NCBI GenBank assembly: GCA_905250075.1
Contig: CAJNOP010000325.1
Span: forward strand, 62,001-126,000
Direction: 5' to 3'
Source: Rotaria sp. Silwood1
Taxonomy: Eukaryota; Rotifera; Eurotatoria; Philodinida; Philodinidae
Length of the DNA stretch: 64,000 nt
Each line of letters starts with the position of its first letter. Position 1 is the stretch's first letter. The translations under genes were made by a program, and so were the position numbers. Below the pieces are notes generated by a model, which saw nothing but the letters and a program-made list of their open reading frames with translations, had not been told where the DNA came from and searched no databases. This document shows, one piece after another, positions 49,622 through 62,964 of the stretch.

Positions 49622-52190
49622 TTAAAGATTTTCTGCAAGTAATTTTACTGTTTTGTCATTATTTAAACTATCAAGAAGGGTCTTAGCAATTTTTCTTGAG
49701 CTGTAATGATAAACAGCATCAGAATCTTTTGGTGGTCTTGACACTAAGACATGTGCGACAGTTGTAGATTCATTACCCCTACGTTGATGTTCATATCTCT
49801 GTCCACCTATTTGCACTTGAAAATTAACATAGTCACTATTTCCAGTAAAATTCTGATCATCTAAGCGTACATTATCTGTTTGCTTTATTGTACCCGCCTT
49901 AAATGGATGAGACATAATTACCACTAGTTTATCATTTTCATTCCTTAATTTTTTCATAGCTTCAGGTATTAATTTATATTTTATTTCTTTTTCTAGAACC
50001 ATCCTGCATTACAGTGATAGGATTGAAGATTTAAAGGTTTTTCTTTGGTATACCACCTATCATCTGATTACATCTATTCAAATCAATCTCCCATCTATGT
50101 CTAACATATTTTTCTGAATGTTTAGCAGTATAACGACGTAGTGATACTCGTTCTTGTTCTATAATATTTTCATTTACTTTTCTACCTAATGATTCATGAT
50201 AAGCTATTAGCAAACAATCTTTCCGTTCATTGATCTGTATATATGTTTCTGTTCCTCTACCAGTAAAATAATGTCCAATATCTTAATTTTTATCTGCTTC
50301 ATAATAGATTTTAGCAGATTGTTTAAAAAGAGCAGGTATTTTTCTGACTCCTGAAGGATTTATTATTTCTTTTTCCATTAAATTGTGAATCAGCCATTGT
50401 CTTTATTCCTTGTACAATGGTTTTTCCAATCTGTTTTAATGTTCCATTAATAGCTTGTCTTACTACTTTATCTAATTCTTTTGTTAATTTAGTTGATATA
50501 TATATTCTCTAATGATTCTATTCAATTGTTCTGCTCTTGTTTCGACAAGGTTCTTATTAATGTTTTTTCTATAAATATTCTGATTTTCTTTGGTAGTGCC
50601 GTCAATAATATCTTTTAAAGTATTAAAGACATGTTCGAACTGTAAGACAGATTGAACTACAGTCCACAACTTATTAATGATATCTATTGCTTTAAGAGTA
50701 GTAGTCGCTATTTTAACGTATTTTGAATTTGATTTCTTTAGACCATCAGCAAATAGATGATAACTATTTCTTAAAGAAGATACAACTCGTGTTCGAATAT
50801 TATCAAATTGTTGAGGTAATAAAATATCTTTTCCTAATGTTTTTTCTAATATGTTTTTTCAATTCTTCAAAAGATTTTTCGAACTCTTCTTCATTTTTAC
50901 TTTGAAGATAAAGAGGTTTCTACTTTATTATTTATTAAACCGATTATTCCTTTTAATAAATTTTCTTCTATTTTACTAACAATCTTTTGTATAACATTTT
51001 CTTGAATCTGTTCCATAATTTTATCCGTCAAAAACTTTCCAATTCCAACAGTCAACATAGAGAGACCGAAGCCAATTGCTTTTTGTATTGCCCATTCTTT
51101 CCAACTAAAAGTACCTGATATTAAAGCATTGCCTATCTGAGTCAAACCAAAGGCTACTAAAACAGCTTCGGCAATGACTTGAACAAGTCCTATCATTGCA
51201 ACCGCAAAAGCATTCCAATCCCACCAAGATTTATCTTCTTCAATAATCAAAAATTTATTAAGATTAAAACCTTCAAAAAATCTTAATTCACTTGGAACAT
51301 TTTCTTGATCTTGAAGATCTATAAAATCTTTTAAATTAGCTTTTAAACCTGTTTTAAATGAACGAATATCTCCTTGTAAAGACAAAATTTTCGACAAAAT
51401 TAAGTCTTTATCATTTTCAAATTGAATATTTTTTAAAATTTTATTTAAAATTCTTTCAATATTTCTTTTAATATCTCCATATTTATATTTAGCAAGTCCA
51501 CCAGACTTTAAAATATTTTTTTCTTTTAGATAAATTCGAATATTATTTTCTTCTTCTTCTTTAATAGTAAATGGTAAATCTGTGTTGATAAAAATATTGA
51601 TTTTGTTGACTAATATTATCTTTTAATTCTATTTAAAATGTTTTAAGATCTTTTGTTTCATGACCATTATCATTAAATTTAATTATTGCATATTTTCCTT
51701 CCTATTGATTGTTTAAATAGAGAAATATTAACTTGTTGTGGATCTATTTTATCTTCTAAAACTTTCCAAACATTTTCATATATCCGTGGTAATTCTTTTT
51801 CTATTCTATTTATATTTAAAATTTTCCATAATTCTTCCCTATAACAAACAAAATCTTCGAAATCTTTTCTTTCAAAAGAAGATTTACTATTTAATAAAGT
51901 AATTAATGGATGGGCAATCGAAGGATCAAGATCATTTCGAATTATCTTTTCTATTTTATCTCGTTCTTGTGAATTATTTCGAAATCTTTTTCTTATTGTA
52001 TCTCCTTGAATAATTTCATGGTGAACTAAAAGTGAATATAATTCTTTTCCTTTATTTTGGTTTTCACGAGTTAAACTTTGTTCATCTTTTGGATGTAAAA
52101 TAAAATGAAATGGTTCTACTGTATCTCCAACAGCTTCTAATTTTCCTGTTATTTAATCTTGATAAAAATTTTCTTTTGAAGAAATTCTTT
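49622..52190 (-). pseudogene. Broken large intronless gene, family unknown
   Basis: On the minus strand, coding-type sequence continues for about 2.5 kb but is split by at least eight lesions: stops near 52161, 51630, 50287 and 50031, and frame changes near 51705, 51610, 50850 and 50480. Open pieces include a hydrophobic stretch (AMIGLVQVIAEAVLVAFGLT, 51.2 kb) followed by a glycine-rich membrane-like segment, long Lys/Glu helices, and a C-terminal part at 49622-50002. A segment near 50.2 kb has ERKDCLLIAYHESLG, which faintly recalls the active-site start of OTU-like cysteine proteases; this is weak. The 5' end runs into the telomere-like hairpin at 52194-52242. The lack of introns contrasts with PCM1 and the lipid-transfer gene and may mean foreign or retrocopied origin. 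An assembly error is unlikely with so many lesions. Confidence 0.65.
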
Positions 52191-52193
52191 TGA

Positions 52194-52242
52194 AGGGTGT
52201 GGGTGTGGGTAGGGGTCTTCTCTTTATCTACACCCACACCCA
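52194..52242. repeat. Telomere-like G-to-C hairpin at the 5' end of the broken gene
   Basis: gggtgtgggtgtgggtaggg (left) and tacacccacaccc (right) enclose gtcttctctttatc. Arms pair over 13 or more bases. The minus-strand spacer gataaagagaagac matches gataaagaggac of the 35313 unit, tying them into one family. Coding-like sequence of the neighbouring pseudogene continues up to its edge. Confidence 0.65.
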
Positions 52243-55200
52243 AATTTGAACCTAGCTCTACACTATTAGAGAACCTAAAGAGAAAACTCTGATCAAAATG
52301 CACTTTTTCCTGGAAACGAACTTTCGTCAAAATAAAAGGCAAAGCAACCAGACTATTTAATTTAAATTGATTACAATAGCTGATTTTCCACATTAATCGT
52401 TTGAATAAGAAAACAATTATTAATGCCTTCATTCAATTTACTAATTTAATCAAATAAATAACAGACACAACAGATATACAAAGAGGTTAATACTAAAAAA
52501 AATCATATTTGATTTCTTCATATGAAAATAGTGGCAAAAGAGTTCGTCTGTCTTCATATAAAAATTCAAAAATTATTTTCCTCTTATGCAACCATGATTA
52601 TATGATGCCTGATCTGTTGTACCTAATCATACTAATTGAATCTTGCGATCAGCAGTACGTATGAGTAAGATTTCTGGACTAATGACTATTTGAATTGAAC
52701 TGAGGTCATTTGAAAAAAGAAACATAAATTAAATTTGAATAAATATTAGAACATAAAGAAAATTGTTTATGAATCTTATCAAAAGACTCATTGTTTAATA
52801 TGTTACGATTGGGAGAAGTTACTTGATATTTTAAACAAAAAACTTTACACAAATATTCTTTAAGCATCAATATCAATCTGAATTCTATCATACATATCGA
52901 ATATAAATATGTCAATAAGTCTTTTATTATAAGCCTTTTTATTGATAGAAACTTCTCATAAAAGTAACGAGAAGGATATCATTTCATAGGGGGACGTTTG
53001 CAATTTTCTTTAAATGTCATTTAGATCAAATTTTTCTTCTACTTTTCAAAGATTCACTTATACTTCTTGACATATGGTTCTTACGAAAATTCTTTTTCAC
53101 GCATAGAATGTTAACACATCTTTATCAAAATTTTTTCATTGAAAGTCTAATGAGAATAGAAATATATGGTTGATTAATTAATTGATTTATTATTATTGAG
53201 ATTTCTTTTACAAAATCAAATATTTGATCTATACATAATTTGATTTCTAAAAAAGCAGAGACACTCTTCAGTCAACGAAATTAACACACTTCGAGTATAA
53301 CAAAATTTTTTCTTATTATTGTCAACAGATAACAAACTAATTGAAATTATAAGATTTAAATAAATAAATATAAAGTATAAACAAAAGATATCTCATGTTC
53401 AAATCAATTTTATTAACTAATAATCTTAGTAATTTCCTTTTATACATTATTTTATTATTTCTTTAGTTCAATTATGCATTGTAACAAGCTCTATTCAAAT
53501 GAAACGTCTTACTTGTACATTTTCTCACCTATTATTTACTCACGTTTGTTCACTTTTTTTGGAAAGAAAAACAAAATAAATATCGCAATAAAACTGTCCC
53601 TTTTACAAACACTCGATAACTACATCAGTTCATTGCATAACGAAATCGGCAAAAAAATACCAATTGAACAATGTCTATATTGATGAGAGAATTGAATAAT
53701 TTTTTATGACTATATTAAGCAATGAAGACCCTTCAATTTGTTCTTTTGTCATATCAATTACGGAAATCAAGATAATTCTAATAAAAAATATTCTAGTCTA
53801 GCTATGTATATACCTATTTAATTAATACTTTTTCTAATTGTCTTTATAAAATTATGGAAAATGGATATATGTCCGAATATGTCTGTATTATTTTCAAAAA
53901 CATCAAAACTTAACGAGAAAAATACATAAATAAGTTGTTGAGTATGTTTTATTTTTTATGAAACTTCATAACATCTCCATTCAATCGAAATAAACAATAT
54001 ACCGACAATAATTTGACGAAAGATTTGAATGAACTAAATACTATGAAAACAAAAGGAAGTTCTTTTATCTGTTGAATAATTTTTGTAAGAGAGAAAAAAA
54101 TAATATGAAATACACGAATACACCTACAATGGTTTATTACTATCATGAAATCATTAGATTGACAAGTTTATTTTTTACTTAGATTTGTTTTTATCGTATA
54201 TGAAGTTTCAATCTATAAAAACACAGAATATACTTCATTTAATTCTAAGCATATGATATAATTTCATGGACAGCGATTTTTTCAGTAATTAGAAACAATT
54301 ATCTATTTCATTGATCAATACTCGTGAATATTTAAACAAACTGAATAGATTTGATCAATAAAAGCATAAGCATTTAGTTTTTGGAATTTTCAATGAACAA
54401 AACAATTCTGTTCTTTCTTATATTTCTCAATTTTCATCATTCAATTGATATGATCAAATAACCAATTTCACTTGCGCCTTGTAACAAGCGATACATTGTT
54501 CAGGTGGCAAGAAAAAATTTGTCACTAATGAAGTAAGAGAACGGCATTCCTCTTGTCTTCACGCATTACATTAGATTACGTTGAAAAGAAAGTGAAATGT
54601 GTAAAAATGATAGTGCTTATAAAATCTAAACTCAATTCATTCTTTCTATTAACATTTTATCGTATGTAGTTTAGTATAAAAAACTATTTCCAAAAGCTAG
54701 AAATAGTATTGTTTTTGTATCACTGTTTTCTATTCATAATGTGGAAAATGAATAATTTTTTTTCTATAGATATATCTGGAAAACAAAAAAAACGATAATA
54801 TATACTGTATAATCAGCTGTATATTTTGAGAGGAATTCATGACTACTGGTGCATGTGCCTCAACATTCGTTTTGTTTTTTATATATCCACAATCACGAAA
54901 TGATTAAATCTAATATTGAAAATAATTTTGAGAGTTTTATATTCATCACTATTTCTCTGAATTTGTGAATGCAATTGAATACATATATAAAAATCAGTAA
55001 TACAGGTTATTGATAGTTTTTTGTGATATTTACAGAACGTGCTTATCGAAAAGATTTATTTTATACAGTTATCCTTCATAATAAGTGAATGATAGTTACT
55101 CCTTTATTACATTTATTGTCTACTCATAATTGATACATATGACCAAGACAATTCAATTTTATCTTATGCCAGATTTTGATGATTATACCCATGTCAATAT

Positions 55201-58200
55201 CTTAACTATTCTTAAAATGAAGATTACATTTTCTACAAAGTGAATATGTTCAATGAATTATTCTTTGTAATCGAAGGCGAAGTCTTCATTAAAATCAACT
55301 CGAGTTGATAAATTAACTTGTCTTGAGTCCTTATATAAAGATGAACCATTACAGTACACTAGAAGTTTGGTTATGTACGTGAAACTAAGAAATGTTTAAA
55401 TTTTTTATAAAACAGAAAAGAAAGGCAATAACTGATAATTACTTTCTATAGGTATCATCGAATAAATTATAAAATTTTCTGATTACATTTTCTCTTTCTT
55501 TTGCGATTTAAAAAGAAAAACAAGATTAAGTTACTCATACAATTTTACGTTTTCTTTTATCTATCAAAAGAAAGTATGTAAGGCAGAGTGGAAAAAAAAC
55601 TACTAATTCTAAAAATTCATTTTTGAGACAAGAACATTTTATATTACGAAGTCATTATATTTTGGATTTATCGATAAATAAATACTTGTTCGACTACCCT
55701 CACTTATAGAAAAACGTCAATTTTTTTTGTTTTTCGTTTTGCTAGGATTTCATCAATCAATCAGTTTCATTTTGTAGAAGATATTTTGAAAAATAAAATG
55801 CTATAACATGAGAAGATTGAAAAATAAATTAAAACAACAACTATCATAGAAATGATAAAAAAGATATTTTTTGAAGAAAAAAACATTTCTTTAAAATTTC
55901 TTTCGTTTGTCATCGATATTTCAAGGATGTTTTATATTCTTGAGATTTCGAAAAGTTTTATGAGCAAAGACAAAAATAAAAACTTTATCTTTCTCCTAAA
56001 AATGAAGCATTCATTCATAATAGGGAAATGAGTTAGGAAAATAATTTCTTTTTGTAAAAATAAATCAAAAACAAAAAAAAAGACACCGGAGCGCGAATGA
56101 CTATTGTATTGTATGTTATCATCATTCGAGTATACCAATTATGATGATTTTAATAAAAGAAAAAGAAAACAATATGTAGAGAACTTTGAACAATTTTCAT
56201 TTAAACTTGAAAATAAAATAGAACCATCTCTTATAGAGATCGACAAATCTCATGATATCTCTATTAATATTATCTTAGACGATAATGTAATTATGTAATA
56301 ACAAAGAAAAAAAACTGAAAATAATTAGCACTAGTTTCTTCTGACATATAAAATTTATCGGTAATACTTTTCATTTTAAATAACTATTTATAGAATAATT
56401 CTATATGAATTTAATAAACCAAGATTTCCATATGTCAAATACTCATGATCTCGAATGATGGTATAGTTAGACGTAACAAAGCCAAAAAAAAGAAATATCG
56501 TCGTGAAAAATGGTCTGAAGGACATGCTTTATTGTAAATTAAAAAAATCTATAGCATTCTTAATACCATCATAATAAAGATTGCCAGTATAATGTTGAAT
56601 TGAAATTGTTTTGACTTGTTTCAGAATATTCATTTTCTATGAGAAATATACTATAAGTATATCATAAACAAAATAATCTACTCGTATATTGTAATGTTCA
56701 ATTATTATAAAACTATATTTACATGAAACTAATCGATTCAACTCATTTTGTATAAAAAAAAGTACATGTTGATCGTAAGTGTTTGGACATCGAGAAATGT
56801 GTCCCACATAAGATCAAGTATCCTTTTCTGTGGAGAAGATGTAAGAAATACGTATAACATAATGAATATATGAGTCAGAATTATTATATCTTTCATTGAG
56901 ATAATCAAAGCCAAATTCATTAAACAATGTATGTACCGTTAATCTACGTACTAATGAAAGAGAGATATATCTATAGAACTACATAAATTAATGATTATAC
57001 GTTTGGTATTTTTAATCTCATTCACACAACAGAATTTTCTATTTTCAGAGAATTGATAGATGGTTTCAAGTTCTCTTTTTTATCAAGAGAGAGTAGTTTA
57101 TTTTTCATCGAGTTATTTTTGTTTCGTGAGACTTTTCATAAAAATGAAATATTCATCCAAAGATAGGAAGGATGACTCGAAAAAAACATGTTCTTTTTTG
57201 TTTATGTTTCATAATTTCGATTGATAATCGATCAAAATTAGTTCATGTTTGCCTCGTTTCACTTGAGAAGATAGAGAACAATGAGACGAACATTTTCTTG
57301 TTTGAGGAACAATACTTGAAAACCTACTCGAGAAATACTAAAGGTTTTCAAAGTTCTCTCCAGTTGGAATGATTCGAATCACCCTAACTGGTGTAATTCA
57401 GATTACTATCTCAAGGTTCTCACCATTTTTATAAAAACTCTAGAGATAAATTTTGTTCGATGTAAGATAGTTGAACAATGATTGAGATAAATCAATTTNN
57501 NNNNNNNNNNNNNNNNNNNNNNNNNNNNNNNNNNNNNNNNNNNNNNNNNNNNNNNNNNNNNNNNNNNNNNNNNNNNNNNNNNNNNNNNNNNNNNNNNNAA
57601 TAATAGCGCTACCCCCCTAGCAAAAGGTTATGCACAACCCGATATCAATTACCGAATATAAGCGACATAAGTAGGTATGGTCGCATTAATCTTTCTCATG
57701 GCCGTTAGATTTTATTTGGAAAAAAACTTTTCTTCTCTATGCAAATTCAACTGCACAACTTGGTCGTCTAAGAAATAAAAACATCCGGTTGGTTAGAATA
57801 TACTAGTTCGATGTTATTGCTGATTTTTCTTCAAAATTTTCTTCTTCTCATTTCACTGTCATCACGACGCAATACCCACATAGTAAACCATACTAAATTT
57901 GAAAAACATATAAAAAGAACAATACTCGACAATTTGCAAAGTTGACTGACTCTATATAGAATATGGAATGCTTATTTCATAAGTACAGATCGACTTTTTG
58001 GTTTAATCAAGAAGCTATAGAAACTGAGATTAGAGCTTAGAACTATATTAGAAATCCCTCAAATCCGTAGCTAATTTCCGAAACCTTCTTAAAGAATTTC
58101 TGCCGTAGATATCAGGAAATGTTTTGTCTTAGGCAACCAGCATTAGAGCATATTATATCCTAATCATCGTACCGTAACATACAGATGTTATTTTGTATTT

Positions 58201-59269
58201 CATTCAGGACATTAATGTGTATGAAACAACGGAACGAAATAATAAAACGTCAATCTTACTCTTTACATGGATACTACCTATTAGAGAGTCTATATATCAT
58301 TGATCAATATATCAACTAAAGAAAGTATATTGGAAACATGAAGTTAACTTCAACGAAAGATTCTATCGATTGTTAATCGAAAAATAACTTTGCAAATTTA
58401 TTTATATGACATATTTTCAACTGGATTATTCCCAAATTTCGCAAATTACATTAATCATGATGACAACTTGGACAATTTAATGAGGATAAATTGTATTGAG
58501 TAGAGTGAAATATGTCACAATATATTAAAAATCATTGTAAATTAGATAAGGTAAATTATATGAAAGTGCCATCATAGGAAGAATGATCAATAAAGTAGGA
58601 AGAAACAAAAACACCAAAGAACAGAAACAAAACAAAATAGCTTTTGTTTTGGATTCATTTATGTTATTTATCTGAGATGATACGAAAAACAAACATGAAA
58701 ATTTCCAAGTAGATTCGATCATAATTACTTCTTTTTTGTTTAGATTTTTATATCAACAGATTCGAATAGTCTGTTCACCACGTAAACAAAGTATATCTAA
58801 AGGGAGCTATTACATTGTCTTTTATACACATTCGGATACTTCGATGTAATTATCCATTTTCAATTGACAATTATTTAATAAAAGCATTAATTGGTGATAT
58901 TCATTCAACAACGGATAGTCTTAACGAATCCAAACCACTTTTTTATTTGATTAATTATTAATTCTGAAGAATAGTTTCTTTTTTATATAATGAATTTTAT
59001 TTATTTTTAATTGAAAAAAAGATCGTATTTGACAAAAATAAAATAAAATGATGATAAATCTAAAAGAATTTTCTTGATTTCTTCTGATTATAACAAACAA
59101 AACTTTGATTTAAAAAAGTTTCATATGTTTATTTAACTCTGACACGACCACTTAAGATTCATCCGGACTCATCTACTTCTACTCCGATGCTGTATATGCA
59201 TAGCATTAGATAAACCTCTGCATCTTTAGATATACCTCTAGGATACTTATACCGTCTACAGCTCATCAT
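52243..59269. other. AT-rich region without recognised genes
   Basis: Seven kilobases of AT-rich DNA. Apart from the N gap, only short doubtful frames are seen, for example 56104-56298 (+), which is Lys/Arg- and acid-rich and lacks relatives I recognise. I see no inverted repeats as clear as those to the left. Confidence 0.5.
57499..57598. other. Assembly gap of 100 N
   Basis: Exactly 100 N, the conventional length for a gap of unknown size. Order and distance across it should not be trusted; the DUF4246 gene and its flank may lie further away than shown. Confidence 0.98.
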
Positions 59270-61110
59270 CTTTATTATTAAGTCGTTTTATGTCGTCTAA
59301 TATCATTTGTTTTTCTGAACAATGAAATGTGTATAAGAAAACTTCATCATAATATATTCTAGTTGAATGAAAAGCAACAGGTGCTTCGTTAATACGAATA
59401 AGTTCACATTATAATTGTTTTTCATGTGATCTTGAAGATGAAGTATTGTTTGATGGTATATGTTCGAGCATATTGATGTTCAATCGTTAATACTCGAAAT
59501 ACATCGCATTCTAATAGTCCAATAATCAACTTGTGTAAGAGTTGATTCATTCGAGGATATACATTATAATGGAGATTGATAATAATGAAGACGTTCTCGT
59601 AGATGATGTTCGACTAAATGGGCAAGATAAATAAAAATACTCATAACAAACACGGTGTTCGAAGACATATTCATTAATGATATTTTTAACATTGGTTTTC
59701 TGTCTGTAAGTTGTTTCGTTCAAAAAAAAAATTGAACAGTTTCCATTGATGTTGGATTAATCGTGCTTCTTGATAAATAATCATGAACTTTTTCAAGACA
59801 TAACATGACATGATATCTACTATCGACTAATTCAATACTTAACACTTTAAAATTAATTCCAATCCGAAGTAAAATTTCTTTTCTTCAGTAAATTGGCCAA
59901 TATGGCTAATATGGCAGTAATAGATAAATGAATCTGATGTGTTGATATAATTTTCATAGATGCCATTCATATCGATACTGTTTTATGCATGTATTATCAT
60001 AAGTTCGTAAAACGCTTTGAAAAAAATAATGAAGCGTAGCTTTGTTTCAAAAAAATAGTTTCTTAAAGATACAAAAATATAGGCTTACTAGCTTGTTATA
60101 TCTCATTTGGTTTTAAAATTAAAGATTTGACATTTCCATTACGCATTGAGATGTACCAGATTATAAATTAGGAAGCTATGTTTCTCCTTTTCACCTCCAA
60201 TTCAAAACTTCCATATCTGCAATGTTTGACGGAAAAATATTGAGAATTTCGCTTAGAGATATAATGCAAGAGTGCCATTAAAATTCATTGAAGAATAAGT
60301 CGTATTAATACATTTCAGTCTCTGTAATATTTTCCAATTGTCATATACCGTGAAATGTGACCAATTTGAGAGCTTTAACACCATGAAAAACAAGGTTTAT
60401 TGTAACGAGAGACCGAAAATGTTATCAAGCAATTCAAAGAATAAACTTATAAAGATATTCGGATAAACCGAAGATAAATTTTCCAGTTCTTTTTTTTTCA
60501 GTAAATATTTTTTTCTTCTTTTAATAAAAATCAATACAGAAGCAATTCATTTGCAGAAGCTTGAAAAACACTACTATTGTATTGTTCAAGCTGCAAAATC
60601 TGTCGTCAAACAATGAAAAAGTATTCATGCACAGTTCCATTTGATTTCTACACAATTTTCTTTATCCAGTGCTTTGCACGGATATTTTCATTAACGTGCT
60701 ACCTTACTCAGTTTTCCTGGTTTGCTCCAACAAGACAACTTTGTACCTCATAAACTTTGCGTACTGGCTGATAGTTTTCATGCAAGTACATTTTCAAAAT
60801 GGACTTCGAACAGCTCACTTTTTATTTCTTGAAGAGTCTTGCTAATGCACAAGCCATGGGTTTGAATGCTATATTTAATATCTAAGTATTCTTCGATCGA
60901 GATAAAATTTTGTAAATGTTCTCATACATAGTTAAATACAACACGATTTATTCGTATATAGTCATCGAGACATAAATCATTGCCAAGTGCAATACAAATA
61001 GTTTTGAGACTTTTCTTGATTTTGATCATGACTGTATTATCTAGAAATCAGTGGTCGAAAAGTCATCTACACAGACGAATATATTCTGTATTTCTGTCAA
61101 ACATTCTTAC
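59270..61110 (-). pseudogene. Degenerate coding tract, product unknown
   Basis: On the minus strand, pieces with clear codon structure appear between stops and frame changes: about 61020-60790 (ICIALGNDLCLDDYIRINRV, then ISIEEYLDIKYSIQTHGLCI and LQEIKSELFEVHFENVLA), about 59620-59440 (VEHHLRERLHYYQSPL and MNQLLHKLIIGLLECDVFRV), and 59400-59263 (APVAFHSTRIYYDEVFLYTF), ending at a TAG/TAA cluster. They read in one direction, so they probably derive from one large gene. I do not recognise it. The middle portion (59.7-60.7 kb) is too decayed to follow. Confidence 0.45.
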
Positions 61111-61266
61111 ACTTAGATCATCTTACAGAGCAGCTTGATAGGAATGTGAAAAATAAGAACAGACATCATATTCAAAAAGCTTCATTGTACATTTAATTAA
61201 AAGAAAGATTAATCGTTATATAACAGTATAAAGTTTAGAGAGATCAAATGACTCCCAAAACAAATG

Positions 61267-62964
61267 TCAATGTTCACATAATGAAAACGGTCTTTCAAAC
61301 AGTAATTCATTATTTTGAGAAATAAAATATTTTCTTTCATCCATTAATTTCTCACGATGTTGTTTCGCTTGTTTCATATTCATAGGAAAATCAATATAAT
61401 TCATTATTTTATCGATGAGTACTAATGGCAAACTATTAAATGGAGGTATAGAACGTATAAGACTGGCAAGCCAATGAGATTGTTGCGGTGGAACATTTGC
61501 AGTAGATAATATACGAGCAGTTGGATCAACTAAAAAAAGTACTAATATTTTACGTTGACCTGATTGGGTAGGATCTTTCAATTGAAATGGTGCAACACGA
61601 TGTTGATAAATATTCGGAAATACAAGACAACGATTTTCTTGAGTAATCACTTCACCCAATGTTTGATTTAACGGTGCTTCATCATTTAAACCATAAACGA
61701 TTCTTACACCACGATTATCATTTTGTTGATAATTTGGTTCACTTATCACAGTTCGAAATTGTAAAACTGATTGTGTGATATTAGAATTAAAATAATAATA
61801 AATACCTGTAGCAACAATATGCTCATTCTCCATTCCTTCAACATGCCAAACACCACCAGGATATTTAGGATTCTCTGGTGTTAATATAATATCAGCTAAT
61901 TTAACAATTATTTGTAGTTGTCTTCCACGTAAATCAATGCTCGGAGTTGTTGATGATGGCATTCGAAATTCTCCGACATCAGGTAATGTAATTGGTCTAT
62001 GATCATCATAATCGATATCATCATCGCCTGCAGAACTATCATTATCCGATGAATTTGAATTATCATACCATTGATATGGATTGACAATGATTCGATTAGG
62101 TTTATATCTATTATGAATTAAATCGGTTAAAGCTTTGTTAAAAAGAGGTATAAAACGTTCACATATTTGTTCAATTAATTGATATAACTTTTTATTTTCA
62201 ACTGGATGTAAATTATTGATATATGATTCGATTGCAACATGACCATCCTTTGAAACATTAAATTCAGCTGGTAACCATTGATATGTATTCGATCGAGTAT
62301 AATCATGTTTTGATTTTTGCCGTTTATTTTTTGAAGATGATTCTTTTGCATTGATGTCAATAATTTGTCCATCATTAATATGTTCTAGAGCATTATCTAC
62401 ATTCATAATACGATTCTTATCATTAATAACTCTTGTCATTTGATTAACAAAACAAAATAATGATGGATGAACTAAATCTCGTATTTGTTTATTTGTACCA
62501 GGATGCCAATCTAGTTCATTTTCTGGTACATTCTCGAAACTCTTTACACATTCAATTAATGATTCTTTTATATCCTCAGGTATTAATTCATCACTTTGCC
62601 ATACACCATCGACAGAAGACATTTCCATAGATCCATCTCGTATCGAATCGTAATATTCTAATTCAGCTAGAACATAATTGATTTGTTTGTCTGTAAGCGA
62701 TGTTTGCTCTGAAGCTTCTTGTTTCCACTTGTTTCGTATTGTTTCATCTTTCATTTTTCCATACCATTTTAGTTTCGTTCGAATAGTTCCACTCAATCGC
62801 ATCATTGCCAATTCAATTAATGTTTTTGGTTCACATCCGTCACCATAACTACCTGGATAAAACGGATGCGGAAATGGTTCTAAATCAGTATTTCGACTTT
62901 TTAGATCGATTGCTAATATTTCTTCAGTTTGGTCGGAAGTAGTTTTTTTCTTTTGTGAAGACAT
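61267..62964 (-). CDS. DUF4246-family protein, probable Fe(II)/2-oxoglutarate oxygenase-like fold
   Basis: A single open frame of 565 aa without introns. The ATG at 62962-62964 (MSSQKKKTTSDQ) is preferred over an upstream in-frame ATG (63073-63075), because tttttttcag, a perfect splice acceptor, lies just before it; a 5' UTR intron or spliced leader would place the start here. The N-terminal part has PFPHPFYPGSYGDGCEPKTL and LTDKQINYVLAELEYYDSIR, typical of the DUF4246 family, known chiefly from fungi. The C-terminal half has GGVWHVEGMENEHI (about residue 370), NRCLVFPNIYQHRVAPF (about 450) and SGQRKILVLFLVDP (about 470). This reads as H-x-E ... H ... R/K, the layout of metal and 2-oxoglutarate ligands in a double-stranded beta-helix, with Glu where Asp is usual. 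Substrate unknown. An acidic linker (SSDNDSSAGDDDIDYDD) separates the halves. Intronless structure and the fungal bias of the family suggest horizontal acquisition, as is common in bdelloids. Confidence 0.8.
   Translation of the reverse strand: MSSQKKKTTSDQTEEILAIDLKSRNTDLEPFPHPFYPGSYGDGCEPKTLIELAMMRLSGTIRTKLKWYGKMKDETIRNKWKQEASEQTSLTDKQINYVLAELEYYDSIRDGSMEMSSVDGVWQSDELIPEDIKESLIECVKSFENVPENELDWHPGTNKQIRDLVHPSLFCFVNQMTRVINDKNRIMNVDNALEHINDGQIIDINAKESSSKNKRQKSKHDYTRSNTYQWLPAEFNVSKDGHVAIESYINNLHPVENKKLYQLIEQICERFIPLFNKALTDLIHNRYKPNRIIVNPYQWYDNSNSSDNDSSAGDDDIDYDDHRPITLPDVGEFRMPSSTTPSIDLRGRQLQIIVKLADIILTPENPKYPGGVWHVEGMENEHIVATGIYYYFNSNITQSVLQFRTVISEPNYQQNDNRGVRIVYGLNDEAPLNQTLGEVITQENRCLVFPNIYQHRVAPFQLKDPTQSGQRKILVLFLVDPTARILSTANVPPQQSHWLASLIRSIPPFNSLPLVLIDKIMNYIDFPMNMKQAKQHREKLMDERKYFISQNNELLFERPFSLCEH

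Noticed and set aside
56104..56298. 64-codon plus-strand frame, and a possible follow-on segment at 56449-56538
   Set aside because: Codon use is plausible, but no acceptor joins the two and no family was recognised.
57360..57400. gattcgaatc as a tRNA T-loop
   Set aside because: No cloverleaf could be built around it; no tRNA was found in the window.
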